Assembly (NCBI GenBank): GCA_018894105.1
Contig: CM032117.1
Coordinates: 45,556,501 to 45,620,500 of the forward strand
Source of the DNA: Jacaranda mimosifolia
Taxonomy: Eukaryota; Streptophyta; Magnoliopsida; Lamiales; Bignoniaceae
Direction of reading: 5' to 3'
DNA length: 64,000 nucleotides
Part shown: piece by piece, positions 32,847 to 45,189 of the stretch
How the letters are laid out: every line of letters starts with the position of its first letter
Numbering within the stretch: position 1 is the first letter of the stretch
Position numbers and translations under genes: made by a program
The notes under the pieces: model-generated
What the model was told of the DNA's origin: nothing
Seen by the model: only the letters and a program-made list of their open reading frames with translations
The model's database searches: none

Positions 32847-33300
32847 ATATGTTTCTTATGGACAATAAATAATGCAACTAATTTCTAGTCAAGCATATCT
32901 TCTTGTGCAGACATTAACTTGGACTCTCTCATCTTAATAACTTCATCAATTAGGCGTGGAATGCTTGACCATACTAAGCTTCATCACCCAAAGCGCAATA
33001 TGAACTGTCTACTAGTTATAAAATTACTACTAATTGATATATATGATCAATTTGAAAAGTATAATAGTAACAATTATATACTCGAGAAAATTAATGTTGT
33101 GCTATGTCTCAAAAGTTCTAGGTTGGTCGTTGGTATTTGATACACTAAGTTGGTTGAGATTTGATTTGATCTTTAGAAATTTGGTTTCATTAGGACTTCA
33201 ATCAATTTTGATTCTTATTCCCTTTTATTTTTCTCCTACAGATAAGAGTGTTCTTTGATCATTTGATAGAATCCAATTGGGAGAAACTCATATAGATATA
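32437..33300 (+). mobile_element. second copy of the 4.07-kb Copia LTR, without the nested insertions
   Basis: Collinear with 4071-5670 (shared AAAAAGCTTGTG, ATAAGGGGACATT, CCAAAGCGCAATA, AAAAGTTCTAGGTTGGT, GAGAAACTCATATAGATA), but uninterrupted where the other copy carries the CACTA MITE and the miniature LTR element. It lacks the last roughly 150 bp of the LTR. A (TG)n expansion occupies the position of only a few TG units in the other copy. Confidence 0.8.
32814..32844. repeat. (TG)n microsatellite
   Basis: About 15 TG units. The paralogous position at about 4400-4410 has only three or four. Confidence 0.95.
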
Positions 33301-33399
33301 TTTTTTGGTATCAAACTGAAGGTATAAAGCTATGAATATAATAGAGTATGTGTCCATAACACATAGGTCCCAAGATCAGAACCTGGTTGTGATACCACT
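33301..33399 (-). mobile_element. leader remnant of long-LTR Copia with mutated primer-binding site
   Basis: TGGTATCACAACC on the minus strand (33385-33397) corresponds to the TGGTATCAGAGCC primer site seen intact at 52671-52683. It lies two bases beyond the LTR end. Only about 100 bp of internal leader survives on this side. Confidence 0.65.
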
Positions 33400-36313
33400 T
33401 GAAAAGTTTGATATTGCAAGGATCCAAATAATTTGGAAAATTAAAAGCAAAATTAACTCACAATATCACAATCCAAAGGATCTTGTTTATGCCTAAATAA
33501 AGGATTTGTGATCAAGAGAAATTACCTTGAAAGAAAACTTTGAAGGCAACAAGAAGATCTTCCACTAGAACACCTTCTATGCAAGATCTACCTCCTTTTT
33601 TTCTTAGATCTTCTTCTCTCACCAACAGTCAACAAGGTCAGCAACTTTTGCTCTCTTTATCACCTCTACGATGACACAAATAGGAGCTAAAAATGTGCAA
33701 GAAGCACCAAGGCCACCGATCAAGTTCTTCCTTCAAAAATAAACCTAGCAAAAAATTACTCATACCCATGGGTACCCGTGGATACCCCAAAAAATATAGG
33801 TAATGGGCCTCATTTTCTCTACCCAATAAAATGCAGATAATTTTACCCACCATCTAATTACCCGCTGTATTTTGGCCCAACCCATGGGTATCCACTGGTA
33901 ACCCATGAATAATCATTTATATTTTCATTTTTATTTTTCTCTAATATTTGAACTATTTTGGAGGGTGTAACACCTTTTTTTGTTAATGATATCAACAATA
34001 TTTAAGTGGTGTTTAAACTTTTAGTTCAAAAAACTTTTAACATATAATAAAATTTAAATTTAAACTTCGAAATATAATATAAGTTAAATTTAATAAATGT
34101 TTAAATATTTAAGTTGTAGTTTTCAAACTAAAACATTTGACATGCTTTAAAATACTTGTTCAATATAATATTTGAAATTTGTAGCCTCTTTTATTAATTT
34201 TATTTAGGTAACATTTAAATAATATTATGTAAATTGAAAAATAAATATTCATTTTTCTTTAAATATACAAAAAATAAAAAATTATTATGGGTACCCATGG
34301 GTTACCCATTATACATGATCATGGGTAATGGGTCCACTATCTCGTTCCCAATAAAAATGGATAATTTTACCCGTGGGTAAATTTACCCAATCCATTCTTA
34401 CCCGCTCTTGGGTTACCCACAGGTACCCATTTGCTAGGTCTATTCAAAAACCGTCTTGAATTGAAGGAACTAGTTCACCAAAACTTGAGCACTCCACTTG
34501 TTGTGTCTCTAAAGATGATCCACACACCTAAATGCACTCTTAGTCCTCGCTTAATAAGCTAGAGTATGGAGGAGGAAGAAGAAGGAAGAAGGAAGAAGGA
34601 AGAAGAGAGAAAAGGTGTGAGGGAGTTGGAGGAGAGAGAAGGTGGTTGGAGGGAATCTAGGAAAGAGGTTTTTCTCAACACATGAGCTAACTGCTTTGGG
34701 AGGGAAAAATGTAGAGCATGGCCAGCCATTGTGAAGGTCTTGAGGTGTACCTATAGTATGATTAGGATGCTCTTGGAAGCTTCCATCACACTTCCCTCAC
34801 ATTTCCAACTTGCAAGTCCACTTGCATGCTTAGTTGGAATTTAGTTTTCCAAAATTAAAATGCCAACTTAATATTTAAAAATGGATTTTTTTTCATTTTC
34901 AATTTCCCTACAGAATTAGATCCTTTTGCTAATTAAATTAATTTATTAATTTACTTAGATTAACTTAAACTCTTTAAGTTAATTAAATCAACTTAACTCT
35001 TTAAGTTGACTTTGACTAATTAAATTTTCACATGGCACCAATTAAATTGCCTTATTAATTTAATTGGTCTAATCTAACTCCTTAAATTAATTGATTAATT
35101 TAATCATATTAAATCAATCAAGCTTATGTGACCAACTCTTAATTAGTCAACTTGGTCTCTCTTCCAAACTTGACCACTCTAATTATTTAACTCCTTAGAT
35201 AATTCTCCAATCTAATTAAAGTGTTCTAGGCTTTTGTCTGTGACTCTTTAGATTCACCAATTAATTAGACATGAGCTCACAACTCTTTGTGATTTATTGA
35301 ATATCAAAATATTCCAATTAGTTCAAACTCTTTTAAACTAATCACTCTATTAATTAATCTCCATTAATTGAAGAGTACCCAATCTTCATAGTCGATGTCT
35401 AGCACAAGCCCATCGAGCCCAACTAATTAGATGAATTAACTTCGGGGTGAACCATTACCGCTTATGATTGTCGTGCAAATACGGTCCTTCTATTTTCTAT
35501 CTCTCGAAAGAGGCCTAGGACAAAATATTTGTTGGTTTCTTAATAGCCTCGAAACTATGTATCTATTCTTGATATTCTATTCTTCATTATGATCTCAACT
35601 TTCTAAAACTCCTTTCCCAAATTGTCATATCACCTTGTGCAAGGATTTTTTGGAATCAATCATTTTAGAATACATAAGAGAACATCTCATTCTTCATAGA
35701 TGAGTGAAACGGATCCCATCTTGGAACTCACCAACCTCCATACTTAGGTAGCTTGTGCCCAATCCAAGCCCTAGGTGACCCACTACGTGGTCGGAGCAAA
35801 ATCAAAGTACAATGATCTAAATACAAAGTTACTATGGAATCTCAAGTCAAATGACTAATATATGCACTATCGTAAGCTAAAGAATTTCCCACTACCGACG
35901 AGCCACTTCGGCTACCTTGTGGTTTCTCTAAGAAAGTTTTCATTGAATGTGCTCTCTAACAAGCAGCCAATAATACGCATCCATGTCTAATATAGATAGC
36001 CCATGAAATAGGGTAATATCCAACCCTTGGAGTATGCATCATTGTGCAAATCTATCCACATCTTAGATGCCTCGTCTCATAAGATTCTATGACTTAGAAT
36101 ATTTAAAATCATGAGCATAAAGACTTGTTTCATCACTATCACATGCATGACCAAGTCCTGTAATCTTGTATGATTTAAAGGTTTCAACCAAATGCATGTG
36201 AAGAAATCGTATGAAGATGGCCATTTTATTGAATATTATTCAATTAACATTGTATCACAAGTCGAGTAGTTTCACAAGCCAATTCAATTGACTTGCAGAG
36301 CACTATTCCAACA
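33400..36313 (-). repeat. long-LTR Copia: LTR A (about 2.2 kb plus a 703-bp insertion)
   Basis: On the minus strand it starts TGTTGGAATAGTGC and ends TTTTCA. Without the hAT MITE at 33740-34442 it is about 2.2 kb, the same as LTR C (52686-54871), to which it is collinear (ATGTCTAGCACAAGCC, CACTACGTGGTCGGAGCAAA, AGAGAATTTCCCACTAC). Internal sequence lies on both sides: leader on the left and RNase H on the right. It is therefore the shared LTR of a tandem array. Confidence 0.85.
33740..34442. mobile_element. non-autonomous hAT element (703 bp), TSD TTCAAAAA
   Basis: Flanked by TTCAAAAA on both sides (33732-33739 and 34443-34450), the 8-bp size expected of hAT. Termini are TAAACCTAGCAAA on the left and TAGACCTAGCAAA on the right (other strand). 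Both ends are packed with variants of ACCCATGGGTACCC, giving a palindromic subterminal region around an AT-rich non-coding centre. Confidence 0.85.
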
Positions 36314-36329
36314 ATCTCTCATTTATCCT

Positions 36330-36900
36330 AAAGCTAATTCCCCATAGATTCAAGCCAATCTTCTTAAGATGTCTTAAAGACCCCTTTTTGCTTTTAGGTG
36401 TTTATATAGTAGATTTGCTATATTCTCTTCTGACGCAACTATATCTACTCGAATGTTGCCTCTATCAAAGTTCTCATGAATCAAATGACAATCCATTTAT
36501 TTGTATTTTGATTACTGATGAGATCTTGGATCATTCCTTTCACAATGGCTCCTTCGTTGTCTCAAAAGTCAACTAACAACTCTTTTGCAATGCTAAGCGC
36601 TACATCCAACTCTTGGATGAATTTTTTTTATCCAAACACCTTTCTTTCTAGTTTTCAATGCCGCAATGTATTCTGCCTTAGTGGTAAAGTCGGCTGTGGT
36701 GTCTTGTCTGAAACTCTTCCAACTCACCGCACCATTATTGAGAAAACATATAAATCCATAAATGGATTTGGGGTCATCTTTATTGAATTGGAAACTAGAA
36801 TCTGAAAACACCTTGAGTTTCAATTCTCTATTATTATATACTAGAAATAAGTCCTTAGTTCTTCTCAAGTACTTAAGGATTGTTTTGACGGCTTTCCAGT
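36330..36900 (-). pseudogene. long-LTR Copia RNase H (copy 1)
   Basis: The minus strand encodes LKVFSDSSFQFNKDDPKSIY, GAVSWKSFRQDTTADFTTKA and EYIAAL, then ENIANLLYKHLKAK in another frame near the end, the Copia RNase H domain. The initial catalytic Asp is visible (FSDSSF), while the second conserved region is altered by frameshifts. It lies directly upstream (in element orientation) of LTR A. Confidence 0.8.
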
Positions 36901-37199
36901 GATTCTCACTGGGATTGGATTAGTAGAAGCCATAACGCTTAGAAGGTGAGCTACATTTGGTCTCGTACATTGAACATCATACATTATGTTTCCTATGGCA
37001 GATGCATAAGGTATGTGGGGCATTCTTTTTTTTTCTCCTCAATCTTTGGGGCCATAGACTTGGAGAGACGAATACCATGTCTCATTAAGAGGTATCCTTT
37101 CTTGGACTCCTCCATACTAAATCTCTTTAGCATCTTGTCAATGTACGTTGATTAGGAGAGCCCCACATCCTCTTTAATCTATCTTTATAAATCCGTATT

Positions 37200-37900
37200 C
37201 CTATTACGAAAAATGCTTCTCCCAAATCCTTCATGGAGAATCGTGAAGATAACCTTGCTTTAGTACACTCTAACATCTCTTTCTTATTCCTAATGAGAAG
37301 GATGTCATTGACATAAAGTGCAATAAACTATATCGAACTCCCACTAGCCTTTTCATATAGACATAGTTTATACACGTTTTTTATGAAGCCAAATGATTTG
37401 ATTGTCTCATCAAAATGTATGTTCCAACTTCGGGATGCTTGCTTTACTCTATAAATGGACCTTTGGAATTTGCAAACCTTTTGCTCACTCCCTTTAGATG
37501 TAAAGCCTTGTGGTTGTTGCTCTGTGTAAATTTTCTTATCAATGTTTCCATTGAGAAAGACAGTCTTTACATCCATTTTCCAAATTTCAAAATCATGGTA
37601 AGCGACTATAGCAAGCATAATCCTTATGGACTTAGGCATAGCGACAGGTGAAAAGGTCTCCTCAGAGTCAGTACTAGATCTTTGAGTATATCCTTTTGCC
37701 ATTTGTCAAGCCTTAAAAGTTGTAACCTCTCCATCGACTCCTAGCTTATGCTTATAGATCCACTTGCAACGAATAGGTATTATACCCTCTGGTGGATCTA
37801 CCAAAGTCTATACTTTTTGGAGCACATGGAGTCCATTTCAAATTTCATAGCCTCAAGCCAATGACCCGAACCTACGTCCAACATAGCTTTCTCGTATGTC
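37200..37900 (-). pseudogene. long-LTR Copia reverse transcriptase (copy 1), catalytic Asp mutated
   Basis: Motifs on the minus strand run in order: KWIYKHKLGVDGEV, AKGYTQRSSTDSEETFSPVA, WKMDVKTVFLNGNI, VCKFQRSIYRVKQASRSWN and FIALYVNDILLIRNKKE. The catalytic YVDD box reads YVND (37304-37315). It has few stops in this part but is frame-broken on both sides. Confidence 0.85.
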
Positions 37901-38059
37901 CTTGGATCGCTATTATTTTGGCTCATCTCATGAAGTAATCCAAACCTTTGGGGTTATTTCTTAATTCGGTCCGACCTTCTAGGAAGTTATGTACTAAGAT
38001 CGGGATGCTTTTTTTGTTTCTACCACTTGTGGGATAGTATGATCATCTTCAACTTCATC

Positions 38060-38810
38060 AAATTCAACAACAAAGCCATTTTTATCTAATAGAAACTCCT
38101 TTTCTAAGAAAAGGTAGTGCTCCTCGAAGCAAACACCTTTTGTTTCGAGGAATCATAGAAGAAATAACCCAAAAACTCTTTCGGGTATTTCACAAACTTG
38201 AAGAATGTGGATCTCAAATCCAACTTATCTCTCACTAGTCTCTTAACTTAGGCGGGAGACCCCCAAACTCTTAAGAGTAAGAGGGTGCTTTGTCATACCA
38301 CATCTCATGTGGTGGTTTTGGCATTGACTTTGATGGTACTATATTAAGTTGCCTTGCCCTTGTGTAAAGGGCGTATTCCCAAAAGTAGATAAGGGACTTC
38401 GATGAAACTCATCATGGATCGTACCATGTCTTGGTTTATCCTCTCAGTGACTCCTTATGTTGGGGTGTGAAGAGTGGAATCTACTGTGAAAGAATCTCAT
38501 TATCTCTTAGATAATCCAAGAAATTAGTACTTAAGTATTCTCCCCCTCGATCTAATCGAAGAGCCTTGATACTAGTTCAAGTTGCTTTTCTACTTTATTT
38601 CTATATTCTTTGAACTTTTCAAAGACTTCAAACTTGTACTTTATAAGATACACATGTCTAAATCGAGTGAAATCATTGGTGAAGGAAATGAAGTAAGAAT
38701 AGCTTCCTCTTGCACTAACTCTCAGTATATCACAAACATACGTATGGATCAAATCCAAAGGACTAATGGATCACTTCGTTTGTCCTAAAAAAAGGAACCT
38801 TGGTCATTTT
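38060..38810 (-). pseudogene. long-LTR Copia integrase (copy 1)
   Basis: The minus strand shows FTNDFTRFRHVYLIKYKFE, LRLDRGGEYLSTNFLDYL and FTPQHKESLRG, the DD35E integrase core, broken by frameshifts and stops. The segment downstream leads into the RT region. Confidence 0.75.
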
Positions 38811-39299
38811 TCCTTTTAAACAAGACTCACAAGTAGGTAAGTCCTCTAATACACCAACATTTAGTGATTTGAGGGCTACTAACTTTTTCATTATATTCTT
38901 GGAAATATGTCCAAGTCTAGCATGCCATAGAAAGGCATTTTCTTAGTTATCCAATTTTCTTTTATTATTTTCATGAATGTGCATTAGTGATGGCGGAGAA
39001 TGTAAAATGTATAATCCCTTATACATTGTACCAATGGCACAAAGGTACATAGTAACAAGGATTTAGTACAAATTTTAGAATCTCTTAAGTCTAACTTAAC
39101 TTACGCCTTCGACTTTGGCCGCAACTTATCCTCATTTGCCAAGGTGGTGAATCATATCCCCATCACTAAGATTTATTCTTTTTTCCATCCTTTGCAATAA
39201 TTTACAAAGATGAGAACTACATGAGGTATCAAATACCTATGGGGAAGAATTTATCCTTAGGTGCACTTTAGTAAACAACTTATCCTTCTCTAAGGTTTC

Positions 39300-40045
39300 A
39301 ACACATTCCTTGCACTTGAGCTTTTAATGACCCAATTTGCCGCAATAGAAACAAGTCACATCCTTTAATCCTCTAGTATCTTCTTAACTCCATCGGACGC
39401 CTTAAATACTTGTTTCCTCTTTAGAAAAAAGAACATTTCTTCTTCTTACCCCCTTACTACTTGCCTTTTAGGCTTTTAGAGTGGAAGGATGAAGCAATTA
39501 TTAGAGGTTTGCCCTTTTCATGGTTGTCTCTACCTTGACCAATACTTTAGTCAAATAAACTCGGCATGGATGGGAGGATCAAATCCCCATAGAAATCAGT
39601 GTCCATCACTACGTCCAATTTGAAGAGCTTCTCAACAAGCCCAATCATCTTTAGATCCTAGTCGATGCCATATGACCCCTCAACCATCCTAGCTTTAAAA
39701 AACCTCCTTTAATTGCATAAACCTCTCGTACCTTATTTGCCATGTAACTCTTGCAAGCATTGACCGAGGCATATTTTATGTGTTTGTGAGACTTTTTGAA
39801 GTTCATAAATGCCATCATGAGGCTATGGGCTAAAAGGTGATCCTTGACCCAATTCGTGAACATTTCATGTGTCACTTGATCCGCATTAATCCTTATGGGA
39901 TCTGGAGTACATTGATATAGGACATATGTCTGTTTCTCAAAATCTATAACGATTTTGAGATTTAGTCAATCGTGGCAATTCAACCCGATTAGTTTATTGG
40001 TTTTCAAAATAATGGTTAGTGGATTTTTAGCCATTTGGAGATTTC
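39300..40045 (-). pseudogene. long-LTR Copia gag (copy 1)
   Basis: The minus strand reads LKTNKLIGLNCHD, LKIVIDFEKQTYVLYQCTP, a 74-codon open stretch including FKKSHKHIKYASVNACKSYM, and a zinc knuckle CFYCGKLGH-x-KLKC at about 39310-39345 whose own frame contains a stop. Order and content match Copia gag. Confidence 0.7.
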
Positions 40046-41162
40046 AAAATTTTACAAAAGTGAAGAAGAGAAGATAATCATTTGATTGAATTTTGATATT
40101 GAAAACACGATTATGGTCTTTCAAGTAAGTTTTGCTCCCACTATTCTATCAAGTTCCTTAACCTCTTAACAAATTCGGGAAATCATATTTCCTAGTAAGA
40201 ATCAAGGTCCAAAGGCATCAATTGTGGACTGACGACTCGTGAGGCATCCACTGATGACCTTAAGGTAGGTAACTTTTACCAATTGCATCTATATACAACC
40301 CTTAATATGTTTTGCCTCACTTTTATATAGACTCACGACTCATGCGACATCTATACTACTAAGCATTAAGTTGGACCTAACAATCTTTAATTGTAAATTC
40401 AACTATGATCATTCCACGACTCATGAGATAATGTCATAGCAAATTTACATTAAAGTGCATCTTATGCCAAGGTAGTGATCATAACTTTCCACCAAGAATG
40501 TGTCTTAAGACTTATGTGCCTACACATAATTGTGGTAGTATCTCATGCCATACACCTATTAGTAGAAGGCTTGGATTATTAAACCTCATTTAATTTTATC
40601 CATTTTAACTTAATATTAATTGAACGTAGACTCTTTTAAGTGAGGAATTTTTGCTTGGAAGATCTCATTCTTTTATCTTTGCTTATTTAGGTTCTTTATC
40701 CTAAGCATCCATTACCATACATTAATAGGATAAAGAAAGCATAAATAAGTAAATAAACCTAGCATGTGCCTAAAGTTGGGATGAGCATGAGCCTTACCTA
40801 AGTGGTGCACTTAGAGTCATATGTGCACTATTTAGTTAATTTAGATGAGTTGATTAAATTAATAGAACCTATCTATTACATGAATATATCTCATGCATTC
40901 ATGGGTCTTCAAGTCTCCTTGATCCTCTTGGTCTCCTTTGCCTCCTTGCAACAATTTACAAGAATAAAGAAACTTAACCATTGAAGAGTTCTACCCTCAT
41001 AACAATTACAATATAGAAAATCAAGAGGCATGCAAGCCCCATTTAATACAACTCATTCAATCAACATTGAATTTTTAATTAAACCATATTAAAAGCTCGT
41101 GTTCATCCCCATATATCTATGATCAATTCAACAATTAAATAAACAATAACTAGAATTGACAC
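40046..41162 (-). mobile_element. long-LTR Copia leader (copy 1)
   Basis: Non-coding 5' leader, collinear with about 50700-51815 of copy 2. Several ACTCGTGAG-like motifs recur. A deletion of about 1 kb relative to copy 2 joins it at about 41162 directly to the middle of LTR B, removing the primer-binding site and the LTR 3' end. Confidence 0.65.
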
Positions 41163-43127
41163 TAGATCTCCTACTCCACGCCCTGGATCAATAACTCCAA
41201 CAACCTTTGCTAAGCACAACATCTCCAAGATGAATAAAAATAGGTGGCAAAATAGTGGCAAAAGCACCAAAACTGTCGGCAAGAGCAATCTCCAAAACAC
41301 CATCTTCAACTTGAAAGATCTCAATCACCAACTCAAGGCACACCACATGTTGTGCCTCTAAAGGTAATCCACACATCTAGATACACTCTTAATCCTCACT
41401 CAATTTGCTAGAAAATAAAGGAGGAAGAATGGAGGAAAGGTGTGAGAAAGTTGGATGAGAGAGAAGATGGAGAGAATCTAGTGAGGTGGTTTCTCTCAAC
41501 CCATGAGATCACCACTTTGGGAGGGAAAAATGGGCAGCAATAATCATCCTAATGGCCAGCCTTGTGGGGGTTTATATAGTGTGATTAGGAAGCTCTTGGA
41601 AACTTCTATCACACTCTCCTCATATTGCCAACTTGGATGCTTATTAGCTAGCAAAGTTGGGATTTTAATTTCTAAAATTAAAATGCCAACTCACCAATAT
41701 TAAAATGGACTCTTCCATTTAATTTTTCCTCCAAAATTAGATTCTCTTACTAATTAAATTAACTCTTTAATTTAATTAGATTAAATTAACGCTTTAAGCT
41801 AATTGAATCAACTTAATTCCTTAAGTTGACTTGACTAATTAAATTGTCACATTGCACAAATTAAATTAACTCCTTAATTTAATTGGTCTAATTTAACTCT
41901 TTAAATTAATTTGATTAATTTAATACTTAAATTAATTAAACCATTGTGACCAATTCTTAATTAGTCAACTTGGTATCTCTCTTCCAAACTTGACCACTCT
42001 AATTATCTAAAATTATCTAACTCCTTAGATAATTTCTCTAATCTAATTAGAGTATTCTAGGCTTTTGCGTGTGACCCTTTAGATTCACCAATTAATTAGA
42101 TATGGGCTCACAACTCTTTATGATTTATTGAATATCGAATATTCCGATTAGTTTAAACTCTTTTACAGTAATCACTTTATCAAATAATATCTATTAATTG
42201 AAGAGTACTCAATCTCTATAGTCGATGTCTAGCATAAGCCTATGGAGCCCAACCAATTGGATGAATTAATTTGAGGGTGAACCATTACTACTTACGATTA
42301 CCATACAAATACGGTTATTTCATTTTCTATCTCCCAAAAGAGGCCCAGGGCAAGATATTTTTTGATTTTCTAATAGCCTCGATAACTATGTATCTATTCT
42401 TAATATTCAATTCTTCATTATGACCTCAACTTTGGAAAACCCCTTTTCCAAATTGTCATATCACATTACGCAATGATTTCTTGGAATTTATTATCTTAAA
42501 ATACATAGGAGATCAACCCATTCTACGTAGACGGGCGAAACGGATCCCATCTTGAAAATCACCAACCTGCATACTTAGGTAGCTTGTGCCTAACCCAAGC
42601 TTGGATGACCCGCTACGTGGTCGGAGAAAAATCAAAGCACAAGGACCTAAATACAAAGTTACTATAGAACCTCAACTTAAAGGACTAATTATATACACTA
42701 TCATAAGTTAGAGAATTTCCCACTACTAACGTGCCACTTCAGCAACCTTGTGGTTTCTCTAAGCGAGTCTTCAGTGAACTTGTTCTATAACAAGCACCCA
42801 CTAATATGCATCCATGTCTAACATAGATTGCCCATGAAATGAGGTAATATCCAACTACTTGGAATATGTATCAGCAATGCAAATCTATCCAAATCTTAGA
42901 TGCCCTGTCTCATAAGATTCTATGACTTGAAATATTTAAAATCATGATAATAGAGACTTGTTTGATGATCACCATCATATGCATGATCAAGTCCCGTAGT
43001 CTTATATGATTTAAGGGCTTCAACCAAATGCAAATGAAAAAAATCATAAATACATAAGATAAAGATGACCATTTTATTGAATATGACTCAATCAAGATTG
43101 TTTGTTTAGTAGTTATACACGTCAATC
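41163..43127 (-). repeat. long-LTR Copia: LTR B, truncated at both ends
   Basis: Collinear with LTRs A and C from AGATCTCC-AC-CC at 41163 to GTTATACAC-TCAATC at 43127. The left end is lost by the leader deletion. The last roughly 45 bp on the right are replaced by Gypsy chromovirus sequence. Confidence 0.8.
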
Positions 43128-43828
43128 CTCCCTCAGCGCACAATAAAAACCGTTTGTGGCTAAGGTGGGTCATAGGATTTCCTGAGGACCTAGGCTCGAG
43201 CACTATTTTGGTAAGGTCATACCTTGCATAAAGCGATAAGGGACTGTTACGTTGGGAGTCATAAGGTTAACTGGCTACAGTAAATACTATCTGATTATTG
43301 CATTTAAATGTTAACATATGAAATGCTTACTAAATCTCATTTTATTACTGCTTAACACTTGACTAATTTCCAATTATATTTTTCTTGAGTGTTTTATCTT
43401 AGCATCATTATTATTAGGTTAAATTCACGAACTCACATTACACACACTTGGCATTCACTGAGTCTTTTACTACACTCTATATTTTTCTTTAATTTCCTTC
43501 TAGCAAACCTAGACCTTATCCCTAGTGAGGAGGTGGATCCTGCTTATGATGAGAATTAAGACTGAAGTCTTATTTTAGACCTTTGCAGTAGATTAGTTTT
43601 ATTTCTTATCAGCTTATTAGTTTCTTTTTTATGGATTTTATTTTGTTTTCAGCTGAGGCTAAGTATTAGCCCTTTGAGTTTTTATGTTGCAAGATTGGCT
43701 TGAATTAGTTTGAGTGCTTGGAGTTCTTTTCTCTAACATTATGATTTTTGGATAGATAATATTATTTATTTGGGATTGTGTTTCATGCTTCAAGATGAGA
43801 ATATATAGTGTGATTTTGGGGCATGACA
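43128..43828 (+). repeat. chromovirus-like Gypsy 5' LTR (truncated)
   Basis: Ends TTTTGGGGCATGACA, the usual end of chromovirus LTRs, and matches 48085-48765 in the same orientation (GGCTAAGGTGGGT, GCATTCACTGAGTC, GAGGAGGTGGATCCT, TTTGCAGTAGA). The true start is missing. Confidence 0.75.
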
Positions 43829-45189
43829 AGTTTAGGGTTTGGTGTTTGAGATAGACACCTTAAGCTCTAACATATATTGAGGCCTGAACTGGGAACACTC
43901 TAGAATTTAGTAGTTCTTCATAATTTGTAACTCCTTATCTATATATCTCTAAGATTATCAATTAAAGTCTCATTTAAGTTTTAAAGGTGGTATAGTAAAT
44001 GTCAAATTGGTTTTTATTATTATACTCACATTGAATAAATAATGAAAGAATTCATCCAAGAATTTAGGTTCAACTAATGGAACTTTTGATTAAAACATCA
44101 TCTGATATTAAGGATTGTGAAAGATTTTATAAGGTTAGCTAGCTAATACGATCAAACACTTTTGGTACAGGATGATAGAATCCATGACATACTGTGCCAT
44201 TTGGATTGAAAATGCTCTAGAACTAGTTCTCTTCCCTTAAGAATTGTGAATCCGTGACTACCTTTATTCAAGAACCCTTAGTATTTGTTATTTTTATTTA
44301 CTGATCTAGGCTTATTTTTGTAAGATGATGAGTTAAAGCTCATGCAAGTCGGTTCATCATTTAGATGCTTAACCCTGTATGATCAAGGTTAGAGGAAGTG
44401 AATGATACAACCCTTGCTACAAGTGACTCACTTCGAAGAAATTTAATATGCCTCTAAAGGATTACCCAAACCTAATTGTACATTGGCTTGAGGTTGATAG
44501 GGATCACCATGAAAGAGATCACCTTCAATAAGAAGAGATGTGAAACAACAACTAGACATCTATCAACGAGAGATAGATCATCAAAACAGTAAGTTGAAAG
44601 AGCAATGCCGTCAAGCACAAAATATATTTAAGATAGCCATGAGTGACCTTAAGGAAAACCAATATTTATTAGCTTTTTTTTATCGATGAGTCGGAGGAAG
44701 AGGATCCAAAAGAAGAACCAGCTGAGGAAGAGCCTTGCGAGGAGAATAAAGAGGACCCTGAGGAAGACTTTGAACAAATGGGCTCGAATGAGGATATTGA
44801 AGAGATAGATCCAAATGAAGGCAATGATAAAGATTAGAATAAGAGAATCATCATCTGGAATTGGATTGGATTTTTATTTTGAAAATTTTAAGTGTGTTAT
44901 TTCAGTTAATTAGGTTTTCTACTTAATAGTTGCTATGGCTTAAAATTCCTATTTGATAATAGTTCGTCTGTGTGAGCCTAGAAAACTAATAATTAAACTA
45001 ACTGAGGAATGGAAATCAACTAGAATAACTTTGATTTCAAGGTACTAAGAATTGGTAAGATAGTATACCTAGTCTACCTAATTAATAAACTTAAGGACAA
45101 GATTAAGATCAACGAGTCCTTATAGTCGCAAATCTTCCTAATGTATTTCTTGAGGAATTAACTTCATTATACCGAAGTCGTAAAGAGGA
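43829..45189 (+). mobile_element. Gypsy leader and gag region, heavily decayed
   Basis: Only an acidic Glu-rich frame (about 44683-44838, EEEDPKEEPAEEEPCEENK) and its flanks can be read, and no gag domain could be confirmed. It is assigned to the Gypsy element by position between LTR and RT. Confidence 0.45.
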
